Origin: an uncultured Sulfitobacter sp.
Lineage (GTDB): Bacteria > Pseudomonadota > Alphaproteobacteria > Rhodobacterales > Rhodobacteraceae
Assembly: GCF_947502895.1 (NCBI RefSeq)
Contig: NZ_CANNBM010000003.1
Coordinates: forward strand, 310,001-374,000
DNA length: 64,000 nucleotides
Direction of reading: 5' to 3'
Positions 9,326 to 18,639 of this stretch are shown here, in pieces; within the stretch, counting starts at the first letter, position 1; every line of letters starts with the position of its first letter. Below the pieces are notes generated by a model. It had not been told where the DNA came from, made no database searches, and saw nothing but the letters and a program-made list of their open reading frames with translations. Made by a program: the position numbers and the translations under genes.

Positions 9326-10059
9326 CACGCCCCCTCTGCCTTATCACCGGCGCTTCCGCCGGCATTGGCGCTGCTTGCGCCACGCTCGCCGCCCAGCGCG
9401 GCTATGACTTGATCCTGACCTACAACAGCGATGCCGCAGGCGCGCAGGCCGTCGCCAATGCTTGCATAGGTCACGGCGCGCGCGCGCAGATCATTCAGGC
9501 CGATGTGGCCGATCCAAAGGCCATCGAAACCGTGTTTGCGCGGGTTGACGCCACAGGACCGCTAGCCGCACTAATCAACAACGCAGGCATCGTGGCCCCT
9601 GCCACCCGCGTGGCCGACTTGACCCATGCGCGCCTGCGCGAGATGTTTGATGTGAACGTCATTGGTGCAATGCTGGTCGCCGCCGCCGCCGTCCGGCGGA
9701 TGGAGCCGCGCGGCTCGGGCGTGATTATCAACGTCACCTCCGCCGCCGCACGGCTGGGCTCGGCCAACCAATACGTCGATTATGCCGCCACCAAAGCCGC
9801 GATGGATATCTTTACCAAAGGTCTGTCCGACGAAGTTGCCGCAGCAGGTCTGCGCGTCATGGGCATTGCACCGGGACTGATTGATACACAAATCCACGCC
9901 AAGGGCGGCGATCCCGATCGCGCCGCGCGCCTTGCCTCCAATGTTCCCATGCAGCGCACGGGCAGTGCCGACGAAGTCGCCCAAGCCGTCTTATGGCTCA
10001 TGTCCGATCAGGCAAGCTATGTCACAGGCTCGACCCTTGATGTGACTGGCGGAAGGTAG
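9322..10059 (+). CDS. SDR family oxidoreductase
   Basis: A 245-residue classical SDR. It has TGASAGIG at residues 9-16, NNAG at 86-89, catalytic Ser140, Tyr154 and Lys158 (YAATK), and a C-terminal YVTGSTLDVTGG segment. It resembles YgfF/glucose-dehydrogenase-like or FabG-like enzymes, but the substrate is unknown. The ATG overlaps the pepN stop (ATGA), which indicates translational coupling. Confidence 0.9.
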   Translation: MTRPLCLITGASAGIGAACATLAAQRGYDLILTYNSDAAGAQAVANACIGHGARAQIIQADVADPKAIETVFARVDATGPLAALINNAGIVAPATRVADLTHARLREMFDVNVIGAMLVAAAAVRRMEPRGSGVIINVTSAAARLGSANQYVDYAATKAAMDIFTKGLSDEVAAAGLRVMGIAPGLIDTQIHAKGGDPDRAARLASNVPMQRTGSADEVAQAVLWLMSDQASYVTGSTLDVTGGR

Positions 10060-10066
10060 ACACGGC

Positions 10067-10597
10067 ATGCTTACGATACTTTTGCTGGCCGCAACCGCGC
10101 TTGCTGGCTTTTTGCTCTACCGCCGCCTTCAGCGCGGTGCCTATCTGATTGGCGGAATGATAGAGGCACCTGCCCCCGTGCGCGCAGCTGCAAAACGCGT
10201 GGGCTTTCATGCCCAGCCCAATGTCCACTCCATCGTCAGCATCCACACGCCCGAGCTTTGTCTCGCAGCGATGGCCGTCGCCTTTGCGCGGATGGACGAA
10301 CATACCGAACACCCCCACGCCACACTCCAGCAGTCCATGCGCAAACATCTCGGGCTGGACGACCAGCGGGTCGCTGATTATTGCGCTCTGGCCCCGTGGC
10401 TGGTGGATCAGGGCGGCGGCCCCACGCCCGCTTTCGAACGGCTGACAAAGCGGCTCAAACAGCTCGATCACGGACCGTACTTCGGAAAGATGATGTCGGT
10501 GCTGGGTGACATAACCGCCCAAGGCACGAAAGGTATGCCAAGTGCGGCACAGGCCGATGCCATGGGCGCGCTGGCCCGCATTTTCCGCACTGCATGA
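10067..10597 (+). CDS. Hypothetical membrane-anchored protein in pepN operon
   Basis: 176 residues, family not recognised. An N-terminal hydrophobic helix (residues 2-18) is followed by a short basic stretch (YRRLQR), which suggests a signal anchor with the rest in the cytoplasm. The body looks helical, with a segment AMAVAFARMDEHTEHPHATL and a C-terminal part rich in Ala and Met that faintly recalls TerB-like helical domains; this resemblance is weak. It starts seven bases after the SDR stop and its own stop overlaps the next start by four bases, so it belongs to the pepN operon. Confidence 0.7.
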   Translation: MLTILLLAATALAGFLLYRRLQRGAYLIGGMIEAPAPVRAAAKRVGFHAQPNVHSIVSIHTPELCLAAMAVAFARMDEHTEHPHATLQQSMRKHLGLDDQRVADYCALAPWLVDQGGGPTPAFERLTKRLKQLDHGPYFGKMMSVLGDITAQGTKGMPSAAQADAMGALARIFRTA

Positions 10598-11028
10598 GCG
10601 ATCCCTATAGCTACACAAGCCAAGGCCGCCGCCCTGCCACTGCACTTGTGCTGTCGGGCATCTGGGCGCTGCTGCTCACCGCTTATCTGCTGGTTGAAGC
10701 CTCGCCCGTGATCCTGACACTGGTAGGCCTTTTCACCCTGCCCGCGCTCTATGACTATGTCACGAACCCGCGCGCGACCTTTACGCTGGATGCGACCCAC
10801 ATGCGCTGGCAAACGCCCCGCCAGCAGGCCGATATCGCCATCAGCGAGATTGACCACCTGCGGTTTGACACACGTCTGGACCTGTCGGTACGCCTGACTG
10901 TGGTGCGCCCTTCAGGCGTGAAAATTCGCGTGCCTTATCCGGCAACACCCCCCCATACCGAGTTCGAACCTGCCGCGCGCACTGCAGGCCTGACCACCAG
11001 ACGCCACCACTTTTCGCTGCTGGGATAA
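10594..11028 (+). CDS. Hypothetical membrane protein, PH-like C-terminus
   Basis: 144 residues, family not recognised. Two hydrophobic helices at about residues 16-36 and 37-54 are followed by a beta-rich soluble part (FTLDATHMRWQTPRQ, ADIAISEIDHLRFDT). This pattern, two helices then a strand-rich domain that begins with a tryptophan strand and an I-x-x-I segment, is like bacterial PH-domain (YdbT/DUF304-type) membrane proteins; I infer this by pattern only. Translationally coupled (ATGA) to the gene before it and last in the pepN run. Confidence 0.7.
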   Translation: MSDPYSYTSQGRRPATALVLSGIWALLLTAYLLVEASPVILTLVGLFTLPALYDYVTNPRATFTLDATHMRWQTPRQQADIAISEIDHLRFDTRLDLSVRLTVVRPSGVKIRVPYPATPPHTEFEPAARTAGLTTRRHHFSLLG

Positions 11029-11084
11029 TCTGCAGACAGGCTGTCGTATGCCCAAACCGCACGCGCCAGAAAGCGACCCGCCTA

Positions 11085-11966
11085 CTAGGGCCGTGCGCGC
11101 GGCCGCGTGTTGCCGACAAGCTGGCAATAACTCTGCCGTTTGAGCCAACCCGCCATATCGCGCCGCTTGGCAGGGTTGCGCATCGGGCCCCAGTCCGCAC
11201 TCACACCGCGCCACTTGCGATCACGGCCGTGGATCACGCCATCACGCTGAACCGTGTAGGTCATAATCCGTACACCACAGCTCAGGTTCGCCGCGCCGTT
11301 TTTCAGCGCCTCACCTGTGCCGACATTACATTTGTATCCCCGCGCCGTCGCAGGCAGGATTTGCAGCAGCCCGTACCATTTGCCACCGCCCCCGACAGCC
11401 CACGGTTTGTAAGTACTTTCGTGCTTGGCCAAGGCCGACATATATCCCACCCAGAACGCCCGCCGCTGGCTTGGCTCATTGGATGGATAGGCAGGGCACC
11501 AATCGGCAATATCGCGCGGCACCATCTCCACCAGCGGCTTCCCGTGATCCTTGAGCGCAGACAGGGCCGCGCGGGTCCACAGCGTATGACCTTGCATGTG
11601 CTGCCATCTTGTACGCGGTACATTTGCCCGCCGCGCAGGCGGGCGCACGTCAAAGGCTGAACCATCCAGCAATGGAATACCCGGCGTAGGGGTCAGCAAG
11701 GCAACTCTCGTACTGTCCAAGCCGGGTGCAATCGTTTCAGGTGCATCAGGTACGAGCGCGGTATTTGCATCAGGCGCAATCGCATCGGGCGCATTGGTCA
11801 AGGCGCCATCTTTCGGCACCAAAGGCGTATCGGGCGCACTAACGAAAGGGGCGGCGATGCTGCCGCTTTGCGTCGACTGCGCATAGACTGTGGTGCCCGC
11901 CAGCAGTGCTGCCGCGCAAACAAAACCCATCTGCGCCGCGCGCAGTTGTGTAAACATCCCCGTCAT
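11085..11966 (-). CDS. Lytic transglycosylase (SLT domain)
   Basis: Exported murein lytic enzyme of about 293 residues that cuts the MurNAc-GlcNAc bond. A signal peptide (QMGFVCAAALLAGTTVYAQ) is followed by a low-complexity Ala/Pro/Asp linker of about 80 residues, then the SLT domain. The catalytic Glu lies in LAKHEST, followed by the GKWYGLLQILPATA segment typical of the fold. Candidate starts are ATG 11966 or 11957; longer frames upstream lack a sensible signal peptide. It is divergent from the next plus-strand gene. Confidence 0.85.
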   Translation of the reverse strand: MTGMFTQLRAAQMGFVCAAALLAGTTVYAQSTQSGSIAAPFVSAPDTPLVPKDGALTNAPDAIAPDANTALVPDAPETIAPGLDSTRVALLTPTPGIPLLDGSAFDVRPPARRANVPRTRWQHMQGHTLWTRAALSALKDHGKPLVEMVPRDIADWCPAYPSNEPSQRRAFWVGYMSALAKHESTYKPWAVGGGGKWYGLLQILPATARGYKCNVGTGEALKNGAANLSCGVRIMTYTVQRDGVIHGRDRKWRGVSADWGPMRNPAKRRDMAGWLKRQSYCQLVGNTRPRARP

Positions 11967-12234
11967 AGCTCGCAGTATGACCGTGATCTGCCGCATCTGA
12001 CAAGATGCGATCGCTGGCCCCCCACCGGCCATTGTCACGCAATCGGACACACTGGGCCAATCAACGCCAGATTCCCTTGGAACACGCAACAATCCGCCGC
12101 ATTTCAATCAGTTTACAGCGCCAGAAGCCTGTCGAAATTCGCGACTTCACCCACTGCGCGCCATGATCGCGCCCTATTGCCGCAGCACATTAGCCGAACT
12201 GAGCCCCTGTGGATTCTACATTGGATTGATCGCT

Positions 12235-13638
12235 ATGACACACCTGTCCACTCTGTTTCGCAAACTGCCCGGCCTTGGCCGAACTGTCCGCGCTGCGCAA
12301 CCAGACAGCCGCCCCGATGTAGATACGCCGGTAACGGCAGCCCTAAATGCGCCAGCCATTGTGCCACAGCTTGCGCAGCACGACGCTCAGGCCAACGTGC
12401 TGGCCACGCCCGCCGCGAACAGGCCGCAGCCGCGATCCAAACAACACTCCCATGGCCGCACGGCGGCGTTCAGCAGCGCACCAAAGTCCGCCAGCTTGTC
12501 CATTCCCTGCCCTGATCCCACGCGTGAGGAACGCACACGCGACAAACACCAAAACCGCGCCCTGCGTCTGGTCCGTCAGGAAGACTGGCAGGAACTGTCT
12601 GCGCTGGTAAAGGCGGCAGATACAAACAACCAGATGACCCCCGGTGGCATGTGCGTGGCCGAATTAATGACCTTTGGCGCGCGCGCCGATGTCGTTCTCG
12701 CAGCCGAGCATGCCCTGCTGGACCGTGTCCCGGCACAGGACGCGCCCCTGATGCGCGGGATCGAAGCCCTGGAATATGTGCTGGCAGAGCACGCAAACGA
12801 CTACGTGATCGGCTGTATTGTCGCACAGGCCCATATTGATATGGCGTGGGCATGGCGCGGTGTAGGCTGGGACGTCGAGATTGCCCCCCGCAACCGCGAG
12901 GCTTTTGAAGCGCATTTTTCGCGCGCCCGCGAAATCGTCAGCACCTTTGACGGTGTGCCTGCCAGATCTGCCCTGCTGGCCTCAACGACATGTGCGTTGC
13001 TGTGCAGCGCCGATGGCCATTCACAAACAGTCGCCGACAGGTACGAGGCGCTGATTGATCTCAACCCTGAAAACACGGCCCCCCTGCGCGCACTTGGCAC
13101 CCATATGCTGCCGCGCTGGTATGGCACCTATCAGGGGCTAGAGCTGGAAGCCCGCCGCACCGCTGCGCGCACCCAGCATATCTGGGGCGCTGGTGGCTAT
13201 ACATGGGTGATGTTCGACGCGATAACTGCTGATGATACAGCCTGCGCCCGTCTCGATCTGCCGTTCTTTATCGAAGGCCTGCGCGACATCGTCACCCACC
13301 GCCCCGAGCCGCATACCGTCAACCTGCTGGCCGCCTATTGCGCCAATACCATGGGTCAGGCCTTTTCGGGCGATGACGCTGCCGATGCCAACCGCGCCCA
13401 AATCGCTGCCTGTGCCGACTGGATCGTACGCGAACACCTGACAGAGCTGCATCCGATGATCTGGGCACATGCCGCACAGGGCTTTGCCAACAATCTGCGC
13501 GTAGCCTCGGCCCAGCGTTTTGCCGCTGCGGGATATGACGATGCCCTGCGCATCATCGCAGGCCTGTTCAAACGCGAAATCTCCGAGGGCAAGCGGATCG
13601 TATTTACCGATCAAGGCCCGGTCGCAACAGCCTCCTGA
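12235..13638 (+). CDS. Hypothetical 467-residue protein
   Basis: No family recognised. The first 90 residues are polar and low in complexity, with several Pro/Ala/Gln stretches. From about residue 100 the protein is almost wholly helical, with Trp and His scattered (MAWAWRGVGWDVE, YTWVMFDAI) and helix pairs reminiscent of TPR-like solenoids (a segment YEALIDLNPENTAPLRALGTHML fits one unit). No signal peptide or membrane helix is visible. I chose ATG 12235; an upstream ATG at 12163 would add 24 unconvincing residues. Confidence 0.65.
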   Translation: MTHLSTLFRKLPGLGRTVRAAQPDSRPDVDTPVTAALNAPAIVPQLAQHDAQANVLATPAANRPQPRSKQHSHGRTAAFSSAPKSASLSIPCPDPTREERTRDKHQNRALRLVRQEDWQELSALVKAADTNNQMTPGGMCVAELMTFGARADVVLAAEHALLDRVPAQDAPLMRGIEALEYVLAEHANDYVIGCIVAQAHIDMAWAWRGVGWDVEIAPRNREAFEAHFSRAREIVSTFDGVPARSALLASTTCALLCSADGHSQTVADRYEALIDLNPENTAPLRALGTHMLPRWYGTYQGLELEARRTAARTQHIWGAGGYTWVMFDAITADDTACARLDLPFFIEGLRDIVTHRPEPHTVNLLAAYCANTMGQAFSGDDAADANRAQIAACADWIVREHLTELHPMIWAHAAQGFANNLRVASAQRFAAAGYDDALRIIAGLFKREISEGKRIVFTDQGPVATAS

Positions 13639-13698
13639 CCGCTCTGGACACCCCCGCCCCCTCTGCCTAAGTTCACACGCTCAGGGAGAGGAGCCACC

Positions 13699-15252
13699 AT
13701 GACATACCCCACAGCCGCCGCAGATATTGCCCTGCGCGACCAATCCATTACCGAGCGCGTTTTTGAAAATCTGACTACCCGCCCCGACGCGGTCGTCCTG
13801 ACGGACGGGCTGACGGGCGATGCCATGACCGCAGCCGAGTTTATGACGCAGGTCAAATCCCTTGCAGGCGGGCTGACGGCACGCGGCATGGGCGCGGGCA
13901 AGACCGTAGCACTGATGTCGCCGAACATTCCGCACTACTGCGTGGTGTTTCATGCGGTGGCATGGGCTGGCGGCACGATCACCACAATCAATCCCACCTA
14001 TACCGCATCCGAAGTCGCCCACCAGCTGCGTGACAGCGCGGCAGATATCCTGATTACCGTGCCGATGTTTCTGGACACTGCACAAGCCGCCGCAGCCGAT
14101 GCGGCAGGCCAGCCCGTGGTGGTTATGGGCGACGCAGCCGAGGGGGCCGAACCCCTCAGCGCCTATTACGGCGCACCGATCGAGACACAGGTCCCCGTTG
14201 ATCTGGACGAGCACGCAGTCGTACTGCCCTATTCCTCTGGCACTACAGGTCTGCCCAAAGGCGTGATGCTGTCGCACCGCAATCTGGTTGTGAACGTCGA
14301 TCAGGTCATCATCGGCGGCGATCTGCGCGACGGTGAAGTCGCCGCCGCCTTCCTGCCCTTCTTCCACATCTACGGCATGAACGTGCTGATGAATGTCCAC
14401 CTTGCTGGCGGTGGCGCGCTGGTTACCATGCCGCGCTTTGATCTGGAGCTTTTCCTGAAGATCTCACAAGACCACAAGGCGCGACGGATGTGGATCGTCC
14501 CGCCTGTGGCCCTTGCGCTGGCCAAACACCCCATCGTCGACACCTATGATTTGTCATCAATCGAACAGATCTTCTCGGGCGCGGCGCCTTTGGGCGGCGA
14601 AATCGCGGACGCCGTGGCAAAACGCCTCAACTGCGCGTCGCTGCAAGGCTTCGGTATGACCGAACTCAGCCCCGTGTCCCACACGACCCCCTTCGAGAAG
14701 CCCAAATCAGGCTCGTCTGGCGTGGCCCTTCCCAACACCCAATGCCGCATCGTCGACCCGGACAGCGGCGAGGACTTGCCCGCAGGCTCCGAGGGGGAGC
14801 TTTGGATCAAAGGGCCGCAAGTGATGAAGGGCTATCTCAACAACGAGAAAGCCACCGCCGAGACGCTAACGCCGGACGGCTGGCTCAAGACAGGTGACAT
14901 CGCCTATATCGACGACGAAGGCTATATGTATATCGTTGATCGCCTCAAGGAATTGATCAAATTCAAAGGCTTCCAAGTCGCCCCTGCGGAACTTGAGGCC
15001 ACCCTCGTCACCCATGACGGTATTGTTGACGCCGCTGTGATCGGCCTGCCCGATGACGAGGCGGGTGAATTGCCCGTGGCCTTTGTCGTCGCGGCCGATC
15101 CCGCCCCCAGCGAGGATGAAATCAAGGCCCATCTCGCCAAAACACTGTCGTCCTACAAACAGGTGCACAAAGTAAACTTCGTGGATGAAATCCCGAAATC
15201 CGCCAGCGGCAAAATCCTGCGCCGCGTGCTCAAAGCCCAAGCGATGGGCTGA
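13699..15252 (+). CDS. AMP-binding acyl-CoA synthetase (4-coumarate-CoA ligase type)
   Basis: ATP-dependent acyl/aryl-CoA ligase of 517 residues. The P-loop-like motif YSSGTTGLPKG is at 178-188, the QGFGMTELSPVSH segment around 315-325, GWLKTGDIAYIDDEGYMYIVDR in the hinge region, and the C-terminal catalytic lysine in SASGKILRR near 505. The domain order and residues match 4-coumarate-CoA ligase-like enzymes, which in bacteria often act on fatty or aromatic acids; the true substrate is not determined. The start has a GGGAGAGGAG ribosome site. It stands alone, convergent with marR. Confidence 0.92.
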   Translation: MTYPTAAADIALRDQSITERVFENLTTRPDAVVLTDGLTGDAMTAAEFMTQVKSLAGGLTARGMGAGKTVALMSPNIPHYCVVFHAVAWAGGTITTINPTYTASEVAHQLRDSAADILITVPMFLDTAQAAAADAAGQPVVVMGDAAEGAEPLSAYYGAPIETQVPVDLDEHAVVLPYSSGTTGLPKGVMLSHRNLVVNVDQVIIGGDLRDGEVAAAFLPFFHIYGMNVLMNVHLAGGGALVTMPRFDLELFLKISQDHKARRMWIVPPVALALAKHPIVDTYDLSSIEQIFSGAAPLGGEIADAVAKRLNCASLQGFGMTELSPVSHTTPFEKPKSGSSGVALPNTQCRIVDPDSGEDLPAGSEGELWIKGPQVMKGYLNNEKATAETLTPDGWLKTGDIAYIDDEGYMYIVDRLKELIKFKGFQVAPAELEATLVTHDGIVDAAVIGLPDDEAGELPVAFVVAADPAPSEDEIKAHLAKTLSSYKQVHKVNFVDEIPKSASGKILRRVLKAQAMG

Positions 15253-15301
15253 GGGTGCTCCCTCCCCCGCGTGGCCTTTGCGCCGCGCGGGCAACCCCGC
15301 C

Positions 15302-15742
15302 CTAGAGGTTGCGGTTCTCGTCCAGTTTTTTGCGCAAAGCCTCCAGCACGGGCAAAATCTCTTCCAGTCCCTCAATATCACTGGTCAGCTCCATCAGCGG
15401 CCCCGCCGATTTGGAGACGACCTCCAAAAACACGGCGCGGCCCGCCTCCGTCACAAAAACCTGCTTTTTACGCATATCATCAGGATGGGTATTCACCGTA
15501 ATGAAACCCCGCTTTTCCAACTGCATCAGCGTATTGGTCATGGATGCTTTAGGCACCTGAAACGCTCGGGCCAGATCAGCGGGGGTTTTGCCATCCCCCA
15601 ACCGCGTCAGATTGCTCAACAGGGCAAACTGCGAGGGGTGCAATCCATCCGGAAGCCGCCGCGCCAGCGCAGCGTTCGACAGCTGGCTGATAATACCGAT
15701 CTCGTTAAAGACGCGAAAAATGGGCGGGCGGCGATCTTCCAA
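15302..15742 (-). CDS. MarR family transcriptional regulator
   Basis: A 146-residue winged-helix repressor of the MarR type, with the core LSNLTRLGDGKTPADLARAFQVPKASMTNTLMQLEKRGFI as recognition region (residues about 40-80) and the wing before MRKKQVFVTEAG. It starts nine bases after the stop of the nitroreductase-like gene and shares its transcript. The twin palindrome in front of that gene is the obvious operator, so autoregulation is likely. MarR proteins usually release DNA on binding phenolic or oxidised ligands. Confidence 0.9.
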   Translation of the reverse strand: MEDRRPPIFRVFNEIGIISQLSNAALARRLPDGLHPSQFALLSNLTRLGDGKTPADLARAFQVPKASMTNTLMQLEKRGFITVNTHPDDMRKKQVFVTEAGRAVFLEVVSKSAGPLMELTSDIEGLEEILPVLEALRKKLDENRNL

Positions 15743-15750
15743 TTGGAACC

Positions 15751-16881
15751 TCAGATAAGTTTCGCCTCCAGTGGCCAGCGCGGGCTTGGGGCGACAGGAG
15801 CTGCATAACCTATTCTCGCCAGCATTTGAACCGTTCCTCCGCCCGCCGCGAACCGATCATGCACATCGGCATAAATCTCTGCCATTTCGGGATATTCCTG
15901 CAAGGCTTGGCTCAGCGGTTGCATCGCAAGCCCCTGCGCCGTGGCCGCCAGATGGATGCGCAGCCAATCCGCCCCCGCGGCGATCTGATCCTCGCGGGTA
16001 TTGCCGCGCGTCACCTGCCACAAATGCCCCATGGCCGTGTCCGTATTGGCATAAACCGCCTTCAGCCCCTCGCGAAACGCAGCCGAGGACGTGTCCAGCA
16101 GCGCTTCGCGGCTCATCTGCCCTGCTGCATTGAGCAACTCAAAAATAGGGCCGGTGAAATCAATGCCATCAGGGCTTGCGTCTACCTCTTTGGCGCCAAC
16201 ACGGAACAGATCAACACTCTCTATATAGGTGCGCGGTGTCTCGATCTCGATGCGCAGCGCCTCGCGGGTCAACGCCCGCATATCAACGATGTGGTCAGGG
16301 TCGATATTTCCGTCAACGCGGGTCTGCCGAGCAGCGGCAAGCACCGCTTGCAAGGCATCGGACGGTACTGTTCTTTCTGTATCATATGGCTCCTTGACCG
16401 AACGGCGCGTCAACACTTGTACAAATAGCGGGTCCGCCTCGGCCTTTCCCTCAAACCGCATGATTGCCACAGGACGATTGTCCAGCGCCGCCGCGTCCGA
16501 TCCTTCGGGGAACAGCTCTGCCGTCATGGCAATGCCGTCCTGTGCCGCCGCAAGCCGCGCCATCTCGATGAAACAACCCAGCCCGATAGTGATCTGGCGG
16601 TTGAACGGGTCAGTGTGCGGCAACATCTTTTCCGTATCCACATACAGCGTGGCCTGATCCGCGACAGACAGATCAACCAGCCACGGCTGACGGTTATGCG
16701 GGTTAGGTGCAAGGATCGCCCATGACAGCGCACGCTTGCGCAGGTCCGTATATTGCGCGCCAGCCGCTTCCCACGGCAAAAGCGCCGTGCGCGTGCTGCG
16801 CGTGGCAACCATGCCGATCGCCCCCGCCGCAGCGACAATCGTTCCGCCCCCGATAAGTCCCAAAAACTGTCTGCGTTTCAT
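15751..16881 (-). CDS. Tat-exported nitroreductase/Acg-like protein
   Basis: 376 residues from ATG 16881, which has a GGAGG site at good spacing. The N-terminus is a twin-arginine signal (MKRRQFLGLIGGG, then a hydrophobic stretch to about residue 33). The mature part has the APNPHNRQPWLVDL segment and later helices typical of the nitroreductase-like Acg family, which bind or have lost FMN. A Tat signal fits a protein exported folded with its cofactor. The partner MarR gene follows in the same operon, and the promoter carries the twin operator, so expression is probably induced by a small molecule or redox stress. The reaction is unknown. Confidence 0.85.
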   Translation of the reverse strand: MKRRQFLGLIGGGTIVAAAGAIGMVATRSTRTALLPWEAAGAQYTDLRKRALSWAILAPNPHNRQPWLVDLSVADQATLYVDTEKMLPHTDPFNRQITIGLGCFIEMARLAAAQDGIAMTAELFPEGSDAAALDNRPVAIMRFEGKAEADPLFVQVLTRRSVKEPYDTERTVPSDALQAVLAAARQTRVDGNIDPDHIVDMRALTREALRIEIETPRTYIESVDLFRVGAKEVDASPDGIDFTGPIFELLNAAGQMSREALLDTSSAAFREGLKAVYANTDTAMGHLWQVTRGNTREDQIAAGADWLRIHLAATAQGLAMQPLSQALQEYPEMAEIYADVHDRFAAGGGTVQMLARIGYAAPVAPSPRWPLEAKLI

Positions 16882-16895
16882 GATATACCTCCATT

Positions 16896-16935
16896 TCGTT
16901 CGATATCGAACTATATATCGTTCGAGATCGAACGA
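16896..16935. promoter_or_regulatory. Twin palindromic operator of the MarR operon
   Basis: Two palindromes lie just upstream of the nitroreductase-like gene: GTTCGATATCGAAC at 16898-16911 (perfect) and GTTCGAGATCGAAC at 16920-16933 (one central mismatch; arms extend to TCGTTCGA/TCGAACGA). Centres are 22 bases apart, about two helical turns, so two dimers would bind the same face. The first is 16 bases from the start codon, overlapping the likely promoter or transcript start. Confidence 0.8.
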
Positions 16936-17069
16936 AGTCAATACCCGAATTCTACAAACCAATCGAACGCTCTGCAGACACGCTCCCAAAATCGCACGAC
17001 AACACCACCTCTTGAACCGCGCCACCCGCCCCGCTAAACCCTGTCCAACATCCAGCGAAAGGCGTTCCC

Positions 17070-18581
17070 ATGCTCGACCTCACCTATGACACTCCAAAAG
17101 TCCGCACGATTGCGGGGGCCAAGCAAGACTGGGAACTGGTGATCGGTATGGAGGTCCACGCGCAGGTCTCCTCCAACGCCAAGCTTTTCTCCGCCGCCTC
17201 CACCAAATTCGGCGCGGAGCCGAACAGCAACGTGGCATTTGTGGACGCGGCCATGCCCGGCATGCTGCCCACTATCAACGAATTCTGCGTTGAACAGGCT
17301 GTGCGCACGGGCCTTGGCCTCAAGGCGCAGATCAACCTGTGGTCCGCTTTTGACCGCAAAAACTATTTCTACCCCGACCTGCCGCAGGGCTACCAGATCA
17401 GCCAGCTTTACCACCCCATCGTAGGTGAAGGCGAAGTGCTGGTGGAAATGGGCGATGGCACGGCACGTCTGGTCGGTGTCGAGCGTATCCACCTCGAGCA
17501 GGACGCAGGTAAATCCATCCACGACATGGACCCTAATATGTCTTTTGTTGACCTGAACCGCACAGGCGTCGCCCTGATGGAGATTGTCAGCCGTCCCGAC
17601 ATTCGTGGTCCCGAAGAAGCGGCAGCCTACCTCGGCAAACTGCGCCAGATCCTGCGCTATCTGGGCACGTGCAACGGCGACATGCAGTCGGGTGCGATGC
17701 GCGCCGATGTAAACGTCTCCATCTGCGCGCCCGGCCAGTATGAGAAATACGCAGCCACAGGCGACTTCTCCCACCTCGGCACCCGCTGCGAGATCAAGAA
17801 CATGAACTCCATGCGCTTTATCCAGCAGGCGATCGAGGTAGAGGCAAAGCGCCAGATCGCCATCGTTGAAGGGGGCGGTGAAGTCACGCAGGAAACACGC
17901 CTGTTCGACCCCGACAAACAGGAAACACGCTCCATGCGCTCCAAGGAAGAGGCGCATGACTACCGCTACTTCCCCGATCCCGACCTGCTGCCGCTGGTGA
18001 TTGAGCAAGCATGGGTGGACGAAATTCAGGCCACCCTGCCCGAGCTGCCCGACGCCAAAAAGGCACGCTTCATCAATGATTTCGGCCTGTCCGACTATGA
18101 CGCATCCGTGCTGACCGCCGATCTGGACAGCTCCAGCTACTTTGAGGAAACAGCCCAAGGGCGCGACGGCAAAATGACCGCCAACTGGGTGATTAACGAG
18201 CTGTTCGGCCGTCTCAAGAAAGACGAAAAAGACATCTCTGCCTCGCCCGTCACGCCTGCACAACTGGGCGGCATCGTCGATTTGATCGCATCGGACGCCA
18301 TCAGCGGCAAGATCGCCAAAGATGTATTCGAGATCACCTACACCACAGGCCGCGACCCCGCCGAGATCGTCGAGACCGAGGGCCTCAAACAGGTCACCGA
18401 CACAGGCGCAATCGAGGCTGCGGTGGACGAGATCATCGCCGCCAACCCCGACCAAGTTGCCAAAGCCCGCGAGAATCCCAAACTCGCTGGCTGGTTTGTC
18501 GGTCAGGTGATGAAAGCGACAGGCGGCAAGGCCAACCCCAAGGCCGTGAACCAGCTGGTTGCGCAAAAACTGGCCGAGTGA
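17070..18581 (+). CDS. gatB: Aspartyl/glutamyl-tRNA(Asn/Gln) amidotransferase subunit B
   Basis: Subunit of GatCAB, which amidates misacylated Glu-tRNA(Gln) or Asp-tRNA(Asn) and so makes correct Gln/Asn-tRNA. The 503 residues are full length. Seen are the early GMEVHAQV segment, NRTGVALMEIVSRPDI, KNMNSMRFIQQAIEVE, the HDYRYFPDPDLLPL block, and the C-terminal YqeY-like helical tail with NPKLAGWFVGQVMKAT, which grips tRNA. GatA and GatC genes are not in this window. Confidence 0.97.
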   Translation: MLDLTYDTPKVRTIAGAKQDWELVIGMEVHAQVSSNAKLFSAASTKFGAEPNSNVAFVDAAMPGMLPTINEFCVEQAVRTGLGLKAQINLWSAFDRKNYFYPDLPQGYQISQLYHPIVGEGEVLVEMGDGTARLVGVERIHLEQDAGKSIHDMDPNMSFVDLNRTGVALMEIVSRPDIRGPEEAAAYLGKLRQILRYLGTCNGDMQSGAMRADVNVSICAPGQYEKYAATGDFSHLGTRCEIKNMNSMRFIQQAIEVEAKRQIAIVEGGGEVTQETRLFDPDKQETRSMRSKEEAHDYRYFPDPDLLPLVIEQAWVDEIQATLPELPDAKKARFINDFGLSDYDASVLTADLDSSSYFEETAQGRDGKMTANWVINELFGRLKKDEKDISASPVTPAQLGGIVDLIASDAISGKIAKDVFEITYTTGRDPAEIVETEGLKQVTDTGAIEAAVDEIIAANPDQVAKARENPKLAGWFVGQVMKATGGKANPKAVNQLVAQKLAE

Positions 18582-18588
18582 TGACACC

Positions 18589-18623
18589 CGTCACGGCAGC
18601 AGCATCCTTGCCCTGCCGTGACG
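18589..18623. terminator. Hairpin after gatB
   Basis: Perfect 11-bp inverted repeat (CGTCACGGCAG at 18589-18599, CTGCCGTGACG at 18613-18623) eight bases past the gatB stop, without a T tract. It may be a Rho-assisted terminator or a 3' stability element; the next gene starts only 17 bases on. Confidence 0.45.
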
Positions 18624-18639
18624 CGTTCTCCGCTTGCCC

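Noticed and set aside
17034..18587. 517-residue open frame on the minus strand opposite gatB
   Set aside because: It mirrors gatB codon bias, starts in no sensible context, and has no recognisable domain; gatB itself is certain.
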